From NCBI RefSeq assembly GCF_003144245.1, contig NW_020289975.1, positions 2,251,496 to 2,315,495 of the forward strand: a stretch of 64,000 bases of DNA. The letters are read 5' to 3'. The position numbers were made by a program, and so were the translations under genes. Origin of the DNA: Jaminaea rosea (taxonomy: Eukaryota; Basidiomycota; Exobasidiomycetes; Microstromatales). The notes beneath the pieces are model-generated. The model saw only the letters and a list, made by a program, of their open reading frames with translations, was not told the DNA's origin and did not search any database. Shown one piece after another: positions 21,301 to 29,000 of the stretch; the stretch's first letter is position 1; every line of letters starts with the position of its first letter.

Positions 21301-22618
21301 CGATGACGACGAGCACGAACACCACGATGCCGAGTCCACCCTGCTCGGTCCCACTGCTTCAGGGCAGGAAGGTACAGGAGGAGTCCTTGTCACAGTGACA
21401 GACATCTCCTCGAACGTGGAGCGTCCGAGTTCGCAAGTAGACATAAAGACTTTCGAATTTATGTGCGCCGTTGAGCCCTCTCCTGCGGCTATGGCAGCCG
21501 GGTCGAGCGGGACGGCTGGCGGGACCAGTGACCTCTTTGAGTCATCGGGCGGCTTTGTCCTGGTTCGACGTTGGGCTGAGGTGGTCACCATGGACCGAGA
21601 CTTGCGCAAGACTGCGGCGGTCTCACAGGGTGTCAGCCTTCCGCCCCTCCCGACCACAAAGGGGCGTACCAGCTCAACCCTATCTTCGGACCTCGAGATG
21701 TATCTGGCGAAGATCCTCTCCACGCCGGAGCTCGCTTCAACTTCGCCCGTTGCGCAATTCGCCGATCGTACGAGGGCGGCAGCTGCAGCTGAGGCGGTGG
21801 GTAAGGGTGGCTTCAATCCATTCTCGAGTGGGGTTGAGCTCGGACGCAACCTGGGACGCAACTTCGTTGAGGGCGTGGGCGCGGTGGGCAAGGCAGCGAG
21901 TACGGGGTTGCAGCAGCAGCTTGTGCAGCCAATGGGGACAGGAGGGCCGCAACAGGGAGCGCGGAGTGTGGGACCAGCGCCCGCTCCACGAACAGTCAAG
22001 GCAGGCGAGAGCGTCAATCTTCACTCATCGCGCGAAGCCAACGAAGCTGATCCAACCTCACGCACACAATCACCCGTCAAGCAACTGGACAGCGGCGGCA
22101 CCCACGCTCCTTTGCCTACCGCTCCTCGCGGCCTCTCTCCCCGCGCTCTCGACGCGCTCCTGACCTCCATGTTCGCCCTAGCAGACGAGGCCCTCTCCCT
22201 CACAGGCGCTTGGTCCATGCGTCGAGGGGTGGTCCGCTTACTACAGTCGGTCATCCGCCAATCTTACTCTGCAGCCATCGTCTCCGCCTTCGAAGGCACC
22301 ACCTCAGCCTTGAGCGTCAGCTCTGTCTCTGGCTGGATGGACAAGGCTCGCACGACCTTTTGGAGTCAGGACGAAGCGGCTAAGTGGATCTACGTCAAGG
22401 GAGCACCGAGGACAGCGAGGGATAGGGTGCAGAGTGAGGAGGCGGCACGCAAGGTTGTGCTGGGCTACGCGCCGGCGCAAGCTGCATTCGTGCTCGGACC
22501 TGGAGGCAAGCAAGCGTGTGAGAGGGGATTGGAGGCGATCCATGGAGTTGTGTGTGAGGATGAAGGAGCACTCGATCTGGTGCTGACGCTGGCGCTTAGG
22601 CTGATTCAAATGGTGTAG
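18335..22618 (+). CDS. PXA-PX-nexin-C sorting nexin (Mdm1/SNX13-14 type)
   Basis: A single exon of 1,427 residues. Relatives (yeast Mdm1, animal SNX13/14/25) are ER-anchored and bridge the ER to the vacuole or lipid droplets. Two hydrophobic segments near residues 40-88 would anchor it. The PXA domain spans about 147-300, with VRDFVNGWYTHHSFGYPVFP. A long disordered Ser/Pro-rich stretch follows. A small helical region near 745-895 (LYDAFEAFLENP and following) sits where an RGS domain would be and may be a divergent one. A divergent PX domain lies near 1017-1142 (TFEFMCAVEP, FVLVRRWAEV, LPPLPTTKG), and the C-terminal nexin domain at about 1268-1421. An acidic patch of aspartates and histidines precedes the PX domain. 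The family is secure; orthology to Mdm1 itself is inferred. Confidence 0.82.
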   Translation: MSSSPKTGEEVAASPRPTSPSSSPDTSSPSPTPHSSSGLSPAHLITAASVALGLLLLRSGFFNVVLVVATSVLLLLNPYVRTFLDLPPGKEDGQGGLFGLLDPAGYFTSFSFTKKSMDNESDDEEGDKESRQRRGRDYEDRQLAPLPAELKQSLDQLAPLVVRDFVNGWYTHHSFGYPVFPRAVRSTIDHMVASVYTRTITSRLHAVDVTTELLLTGSSVFLTCLRRKRNAKAAADAGDRMAAQALRRGGTGHWNSNEERIASLRSAMRAFFERHLPPHERESDLIFNLITEVLTKQLWNLILTLGEPDFLNRNLVAWKESQVAVASAAPPGRASMDTPSTGATGPSPPSRPLSRAPDMPLSPTALPDTGSEIPRPPSTIQGERSRPASTAPEKQSSTSQPPPLPQRSGTLNVPSPGPDRNMISTPPTRSDSPMMPSFVASQQPRAIPRMMSPMRPASPSAQTPIRQNTTPASGAPPRMQSPSAYNVPSPSAHRGSVAGYPQRTSSDLQDGFSAVVGGLGSAIKGIGKGADAIAGGIGDALISNQPDDEPPSRSPYRHSNPHSEAWQRGSAAVNDAASRPDVLQPSNNAVRRKQPPSEQSKGQNSSSTDEMASQPAWPSNLPHDFNGVAEGDNLPESLKASLRTASPSRISSPPSMMTSQPYRRSQDPIRSRPESPAVSRSQGASGEVAAAATQPSQALGLPPRPPAPASGPELPPRPIDTEHASKRSSIPPAPALDSVLSRSDSEGLYDAFEAFLENPRRDMPKSGVSIVLGEGEELLRLHIGLATIERLVPKGAGEESEMFREDASSILSKARDGLRRALDSAPVTAVDVAPAQTVARSLDTAISQLGFGSQGFDAKEGTVRDALEPVRERLMSRLETLYAAFWRQRMESKSTTAAPKSAGTGLAYEPRRKDPHAAGSSAPAATGTPLRSNAGLPSQPPLQRTSFEAGGGIGSASASPIMAKRASLQAPKPRSAMMDQLIRLGDDDDDDDEHEHHDAESTLLGPTASGQEGTGGVLVTVTDISSNVERPSSQVDIKTFEFMCAVEPSPAAMAAGSSGTAGGTSDLFESSGGFVLVRRWAEVVTMDRDLRKTAAVSQGVSLPPLPTTKGRTSSTLSSDLEMYLAKILSTPELASTSPVAQFADRTRAAAAAEAVGKGGFNPFSSGVELGRNLGRNFVEGVGAVGKAASTGLQQQLVQPMGTGGPQQGARSVGPAPAPRTVKAGESVNLHSSREANEADPTSRTQSPVKQLDSGGTHAPLPTAPRGLSPRALDALLTSMFALADEALSLTGAWSMRRGVVRLLQSVIRQSYSAAIVSAFEGTTSALSVSSVSGWMDKARTTFWSQDEAAKWIYVKGAPRTARDRVQSEEAARKVVLGYAPAQAAFVLGPGGKQACERGLEAIHGVVCEDEGALDLVLTLALRLIQMV

Positions 22619-22850
22619 GCGCGCAGCGAGGCACGGAGGCTCGCCCAACGGATTGTCTTCTTCATACGCACAGCCGGGAGTTTCTGAGCTGGACTCGACT
22701 TTGGGCATACTGCGCAGGGCTGCAGGCTTTGTATGATATCTCAACTGCTGAGCTGCTATTGCAATAGGCCGGCGAGACAGTGTGTCTCCCGCCTCATGGT
22801 GGTTCCCCTCCCCCTGCTCCTACTCTTTCTTTCCATACCTGATGCTACAT

Positions 22851-23604
22851 CTAGTGATGGTGTCCCTCGCCGTGCGTGTCGAGCTTGTAGCCCACCAGGG
22901 AACGTCGCCCAAGCTGAAAGGGGCAGTAACAAAACGTCAGCATGAGTGCCAAGTCAGCATCTCTCCTCCAGCATGCCGTTGCTCACCATCTCGCCAATCG
23001 TGAAAATTCCATACGCCTCGACAGCGTAGATGGCAAACTTCTTCCACTCGCCGGTCTGAATCAATCGCTGCCAGTACGAAGAGTCCTGCGCGCGCTGGTA
23101 CATGTGCTTGTATGCGTCCTGGACTACCGAGAAGGACTTGGGCGGGGCTAGTGACTCGGCGATGTAGACTTGCTTGGCAATGTGGCCAGCGACCTTGGCG
23201 TTGTAGATGAGGGGGTCGGCATAGCCTGGCGATGAAGGAAGAGTCAGGAGAGGGGAGACGTCAGCTGATAAAGCGTCACGTTGGGCATCGCCCCACTCGT
23301 GCTCACCACCAAGAGCACCCTGCAACTTCTGGCCCACAGGTCCAGCAGCCTGCTTGGCCTTCTCTGCAAAGTTGGCCAGGGCCTTTGAAGCTCCCTCAGC
23401 TGACGCCTTGGCCGACGAAGCAGCGTTCTGAGCCGAAGAAGTAGCGCCTTGTGCTGCCTGCTTTGCTGAGGAAGCGGCCTCCTCGGCGCTCTTCTTTGCT
23501 GAGGATGCAGCGTCCTTTGAGATAGGCGACGACGAAATCAATCGTCGCTGTTGCTGCTGCTGCGCCGTGCGAGCGACTGAGCGGAGTGTCGTGGTGCGCA
23601 TCAT
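22851..23604 (-). CDS. ATP20: Mitochondrial F1Fo-ATP synthase subunit g
   Basis: Three exons, 23604-23307, 23225-22987 and 22913-22851 (introns of 81 and 73 bp, GT-AG), give 199 residues. Subunit g is a single-span Fo subunit needed for ATP synthase dimers and cristae shape. The N-terminus is an Arg/Gln/Ser-rich mitochondrial presequence. It is followed by an amphipathic Ala/Ser/Lys repeat stretch of about 60 residues with AASSAK-type units, an unusual addition before the family domain. The family core begins DPLIYNAKVAGHIAKQVY and ends with the membrane segment FAIYAVEAYGIFTIGEM. The last exon, 20 codons long, restores the conserved LGRRSLVGYK after GEM. Reading through the second intron instead gives an unconserved tail and an early stop. 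The gene diverges from the TFIIB-like gene. Confidence 0.9.
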
Positions 23605-24019
23605 GACGGTTGGAATGACGATGGAGGAAGTGAGAGTCGTGAAGCCGCGAAAGGAAGAAGTGTCAATCGCCTGTTGGCCTCGCTGATGGCCACGACGGGA
23701 CGGCCGACAGGCGGCGGCTCCATCACGGCGGCCCGCCCCGCCCTCGACCTCGACCTCGACTTGAGTCCGTCCGGTTTCGCGCCTCGGGCTGGCCCGGGCT
23801 CATTCTGAGGCAGCTTAAATCGCCACCAGCGCGACTCTTGGGCGGTCTTTTCGAGCCGTGATTTCTTGAAAGCCATCCGCGTCGAGAAAGACGCTCAGCA
23901 ACATCAATCCGCTATCTTCAAGCAGCCAAGACATCAAGGAACATGACTTGAGGGATTCTAAGCGCTCTACACCAGTCAAGGCTGTCAGTACTGGTCAATC
24001 CGCCTCGTCACGCGCCGCC
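23605..24019. promoter_or_regulatory. Divergent promoter, ATP20 / TFIIB-like, with a two-codon uORF
   Basis: 415 bp between divergent ATGs. A hexamer repeat of cctcga lies near 23741-23765. On the + strand an ATG-ACT-TGA mini-ORF at 23943-23951 lies 69 bp ahead of the main ATG and could lower translation of the TFIIB-like gene if it is in the transcript. Confidence 0.45.
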
Positions 24020-25984
24020 ATGACCTCGCGCAGCTGCCCACAATGCGGCCATACGGGCCCCTTCGAAGTGGTCGACGAAGTGATGTGCGCCGTTTGTGTC
24101 TGCGGCCACATGTTTCAGGAGGATCTCGCCCTGTTCTCCCTCACACACGATTATGGCCGCGATGTCGCACTACCTTCGCAATACAGAGCCGAAGCCCCGC
24201 ACCCTGATTTTACCGGCGCCATGGAACTCAGGCGCCGTCGAGCTGCTACTGGGCCTGAGATGACGAGGGCGCATAAGCTCGTCTACCACTATCATCAGGC
24301 CAAACAAGCCAAGTCGTGGCTCAAGATGGTGGTCAGACGACTAGTAGGGGAGAGGGCCGCAGTCAACAACCCGTACGAAAGGCGCATCTGGGCCGTCTTT
24401 GAGTCGTTGAAGGCCGAGGCGCAGAAGACTTACGTGACGCGATCTAGGAAGAGCGACCATAGCAAGGGGCCGCATCAAATAGCCACAGACGTACAGGAAG
24501 ACCTCCAAGTCCCTTCTGCGTCGCCATCAGCGAAGCAGAGCTCGAGCGACAAAGTCTACAATTCACAAGGCCTCACATGGGGAAGTGCCGCCTCTGCAGC
24601 GCTCTGTGCTTGCACATACGCCTGCTTCAAGGAGAGTGACGACACTCAACACACCCGAGATCCACTCCAACGTCGTGCCTTCAGTCTGCACCTCGTAGCC
24701 TCCTGCTGCGATGTCACCCATGCGCAGGCAAGAAAATGGGCAAAGAGACTCAAGCGGTTCCTACCTGGGCGATTCGCGACGCTGGTATTCGACACGCCCG
24801 AGATGCACGTAGACCAGGTAGTCAAGTGGCTTGGCGAGCAAGCAGCATCATGGACGCCCAGCACATTACTCGACGTAAAGCACAACTTGCCCGTCCTGCG
24901 GAATCGCCTCGTCGACTGGAAGGAGGTCCGCCGCCTCTCGCGTCTGCTTTGCTCTCTCGTCTTCGACAGTTCAGAAGAAGAGGGACAGAACGACCCCCGC
25001 GACAAGATGGTTGCCTGCGAGCTCTTGTCCACGCCCGGTGACTGGGCATACATGGTTGTTCTCTGGGCCATTGGCGCCTTGCTCGGGAAGCGCCTCATGG
25101 GCAAGCAATGGGTGCGTCGCGATCTCATCTGGGCAAGCTTGGGCGTCGAGCCAGCCAAGCCGCAAGCCAAGGATGACGAGGATAGTGGCGCAAGCGAGGA
25201 TGACGGCGAAGAGGAGGCTCCCGCGCAGCTCGACGCTAGCAGCAGTAATGCCCCCAATTGGCCGTTCATCTCTCTATACCACGATATCGGCATCTACCTC
25301 TCCTGCAAGGCTCTGCAGCTGCCATGGGTCGATGCACACTCCATCAAACGTACAAAGGGTGGGCGCGACGTGTTGAAGGATGGCGAGGAGGTCAAGTATC
25401 TCCGCGACGTTGTCGAGTTCTCGGCCAGCCTACGAGGGGGTGACGATCAAGGGCAGCAGGCTCCAACTCTATCCAAGAGAGCACAGAAAGCCAACAAAGC
25501 CGCCTCTCCCTCCCTGCCAATCGCGATGCCTCCTCAGTTCCCCACTTTCGCAACAATCCCCTCAGACCGTCCCTCGTACACGGCACGCAACTTTCCCCAA
25601 CTCTCGGCCGACCCTGCACTGATCGATAGTCTGGACCCTGCCACGGTGGATGCCCTGCTCTTTCGTCCTGGGGAGATGGATGGGTTCTTGCGTTCCGAAG
25701 AGGGAGATAGACGGAAGTTGGAAGGATACAAGAGGACCGTGGGGCATTGGGAAAGCGATGAGGAGAACGAGAGCGCGGCAGAGCAGGATGATGGTCAGGC
25801 TAAGAAGAAGAGAAAGAAGGTGAGCGGAACAGGACAAGCAGCAGGCTGGGAGGAGCAAGGGGCCGAGAGGGCTCAGACCCCGTCGAGGACGTCACAGGGC
25901 GGCGATGAAGAGAATGGCGAGGAGGAAGAAGAGGACGACGAGGATGCGGAGGTCCTGAGTCTGCACTCAGAGCATTATCGATAG
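24020..25984 (+). CDS. TFIIB-like zinc-ribbon and cyclin-fold protein
   Basis: A single exon of 654 residues. It begins with a zinc ribbon of TFIIB type: SCPQCG, then 13 residues, then CAVCVCGHMFQED (C-x2-C-x13-C-x2-C-x-C). Two helical regions follow that resemble cyclin repeats, around residues 75-130 with 175-235, and again around 235-360. The motif TWGSAASAALCACTYACF resembles the TFIIB-repeat helix A..AALY.AC. The rest is acidic and disordered, ending in a Lys-rich nuclear signal (KKKRKK) and a glutamate-rich tail. Candidates are an RNA polymerase I factor of the Rrn7/TAF1B group or a Brf-like Pol III factor. I could not decide from sequence alone. The ATG at 24020 is the first in frame; the frame extends upstream only from a TTG. 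It converges on the BEACH gene with 85 bp between stops. Confidence 0.6.
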   Translation: MTSRSCPQCGHTGPFEVVDEVMCAVCVCGHMFQEDLALFSLTHDYGRDVALPSQYRAEAPHPDFTGAMELRRRRAATGPEMTRAHKLVYHYHQAKQAKSWLKMVVRRLVGERAAVNNPYERRIWAVFESLKAEAQKTYVTRSRKSDHSKGPHQIATDVQEDLQVPSASPSAKQSSSDKVYNSQGLTWGSAASAALCACTYACFKESDDTQHTRDPLQRRAFSLHLVASCCDVTHAQARKWAKRLKRFLPGRFATLVFDTPEMHVDQVVKWLGEQAASWTPSTLLDVKHNLPVLRNRLVDWKEVRRLSRLLCSLVFDSSEEEGQNDPRDKMVACELLSTPGDWAYMVVLWAIGALLGKRLMGKQWVRRDLIWASLGVEPAKPQAKDDEDSGASEDDGEEEAPAQLDASSSNAPNWPFISLYHDIGIYLSCKALQLPWVDAHSIKRTKGGRDVLKDGEEVKYLRDVVEFSASLRGGDDQGQQAPTLSKRAQKANKAASPSLPIAMPPQFPTFATIPSDRPSYTARNFPQLSADPALIDSLDPATVDALLFRPGEMDGFLRSEEGDRRKLEGYKRTVGHWESDEENESAAEQDDGQAKKKRKKVSGTGQAAGWEEQGAERAQTPSRTSQGGDEENGEEEEEDDEDAEVLSLHSEHYR

Positions 25985-26069
25985 CTTTTACACATCATAC
26001 CACGCACATGCGTTCATACCTTGCAATCATCATCATACATTCATCATCATTCGTATCAGCCACGTCACA

Positions 26070-29000
26070 TCAAGCAACGGCCATCTGCCATACATCTTTG
26101 CACGGCCTGCACCAGCGCAAAGTCCCATCACCAGAAGGGGCAGAACCGCTACCCGTACCGCCACCCGCCGATGTTGTCGCGACACACTGTCCACAAAGCG
26201 TAGCCGCGCATCCCTTGCACGTCTTCTTCGACTCGAGGTAGCCCCATTTGCGCTTTCCACAGCCGTGGCATATGGACGCGATGTCCACATTAGCGAAAGC
26301 GACGGATGAAGCTGACGGAGCGCCGCTACCGTTGCTCTCTGCTGCTGGAGCGGTCATTGAGTGCGGGAGGAAGTTGCCTTGTCCAGCAAGACACCATGAA
26401 AAGAGTTGGCCTGCTGAGTCGCCCACGAGGAGGATGGAAGAACGGCCCGTTGCGCTTGTCGTTCCAGGAGGTGGCGTCTCTAGATTCGTCGAAGAGGACG
26501 ACGACGAGCTCGCTGCGGCTGAGCTGCCAGACAAAGATGCTGGTGCAGCCGATGTGACAACGTGCAGGATGGAGGTGATCGTCGAGGTGACAGGTATGGC
26601 TGCGTGAGACGTGCCATTCGAGGCTGACGAGGTTCCTCCAGAAAGCAGTGGCGTGATGCGATCCTGGTGCTCGAAGATATGGTACGGCACGAGACGCCAC
26701 TTGGGTCCTTTGACCGAAGCTGAACTACTCGCGTGGTCGCAGCTCCAGGCCACGACTTTGCCCTGCGGATGGCCTGTGAGCACGACGGCAAGTCTGCCTC
26801 CTGATGCTGGCGTCGGTGACGATAGGAAAGCCAGGGCCGTGACCGGCCCGGCGGCGCTGGTGACCCCATCGTACTGAGCCAGAAGCTCGCCGTTGACAGT
26901 CCACAGCCGCAGCTCCCCTTCTGAGCCATTGTTGTCTGCTGCTGAGGTCACAGACGGCCCGGCGTACGTGGCGATGAAGCCTTCCTCCTCGTCAATGGCG
27001 GCATGGAGGACCGGCGCGCTACCTGGCTGGCTACCGGCGAGCGTGCGGATGTATGCACCTCGATTTGTGTCCCAGACAATCGCGGTCCCATCATCGCTCC
27101 CACTGATAGCGATGCGCCAATTCTGCGAAGCAGCGATGCAGTTGACCTGCGCCTTGTGGCCCCTCAGAACGCCGGCGGCCTGCTGAAGCCCACCGCCGGC
27201 TGCATTGCTCCCTGCCCCGCTCCCGCCTGCCCCTATCATCGACAGTTCCTTCTTCGCTGCGTCCACCTTCCAGAGTAGTACTAGTCCATCCTTGCATCCT
27301 ACTGCGACCGTAGATGGCCCTGTCTGCCTCAAACAGAGTACGCGCTCCACGCCCGCTTGCTCAGCCACGCACACGGCCCGCTGCGGATCGCTCGATTTGA
27401 ACATGCGCAGAGACCCATCGAGGTGCCCGGCCGAAAGCGAAACACCCAGCTTGGGCAGGATAAGATAGTCGGACGGAGAACTGTAAGCTGGGCAGCGGTC
27501 GTTGCTCGCGAATGCTCCCAAGTTGTCACTGACGTAGATGAAGTGACAGCTCGCCTTCATTGTGCGGACGGGTGCCACGCTCTGGATTGCCAGCCAGGGC
27601 GTCGAGTGGAAGTCGATTCGATTCGTCGGGCACCCGTACCGCGCTACGTGGGGTCGCTCGAAGAGTCGGGCAGGGCAGACGCCAAAATTCCACACCGTTT
27701 GCGACGCAGCGCGTCGCTCGTTGGGGTCTTTGATGCTGTCCAAGTCGACCTCGTCAGCATAGGAGAGGGGGTGGAAGACATTGACTGCATTGACTGCTTC
27801 TGGGCCTGTCTGCTTGTACCCGAAGACAAGGTCGATCCAGTGATGCAGCCGCGCTGAGACATGGTCGCTTTCCAGGGCTTCCCGATTCTTTTGCACGAAG
27901 ACAAGCGGATCACCCTTGGCCCACGGTGGCAGTTCGACGTCGTCTATCTGGCTGCCAGCCTGCGTAGAGCCAAAGTCGAAACGATTCTTGTTGGCTAGGA
28001 AGTCAGGGAGGTAGAAGAATTCCGGCGTGAGCTCACGGACATCTCCTCTCGAGAGCTCCGAGGAGGAGCGCCAGGCGCGCTCGATGGAAGAGAATGTGCG
28101 TTCCGCCAGGTCGAAAGTGCCGCCTTGCAGGGCAATGAGGAGCTTCTCGAAGGGACGAAGTCGAATAAGGAAGCCGGCCGTGGTTGCTGCGGTGCTGAAG
28201 TGGGTGCCATAGTGGAAGGGAGTCTCGTCGATTTCGAGTAGAGACTGATAGCGCTCCTCGAACTGCAGCTGGCGCTGCTTCGATTGGGCACCCATTGGCA
28301 GGGACAGGTCGCGGTACGTCTTCGGGTTTGACAAGTCAAGCTCCTCGCTGGTGTAGTCGGCAATGATCCATGGGAAGACCGGGTACTGTGAGAGGTCATT
28401 GAAGCTCCGCCCTGCGAGGGTGTTGAGGCGCATCAGGTAGTCGAGATTGGTGATTTTGCGCTGCCGCCACGCTTCTGTGATGACTCCTGCTTGCTGCCGT
28501 CCGAGGGCCGCTCCCAATCGAGCACCAAAACCACTCACAGCGCCCTTCGTCGTGGACTGCATCGCGGGTTCTTTGATGCCAGCCCTCATCTGCTCAGCGC
28601 CATTGATGGCTGCCCGACAGCGAGACTCGAGGTCGCGTAGAAGGGCGTCCGCCTTGACGACCGTTGGCAAGACGAGCAGGCAGCTCTGCCCATCGTCAAA
28701 GAAGAGCTCTAATGCCGTCCGACGATGAAGGAAAAAGCGACGGTGCACCCGTTTGAGTGAAGTCCACGGCCATCTGCGCGTCTGGGCATCTCCTTCAAGC
28801 TGCGCAATGAGTGACGAAGGCTGATCCGACTCGGATGACAGTGCCGCAAGGACATGAGCGTCTCTCTCTGCCTCAGGTGCCTGCCAAACATTCACCAGTT
28901 CGCCGTCGGCCTTTTGAAAGAGGTCGTCCACGAGGTACAAGTTGAGCGCGCCCGTTATGCACAGTGCGGCTCGGCAATCGATGCCTACGACCCTACTGGC

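Noticed and set aside
23601-23876. 91-codon minus-strand frame upstream of ATP20
   Set aside because: It overlaps the ATP20 start, has no family resemblance and sits in the divergent promoter.
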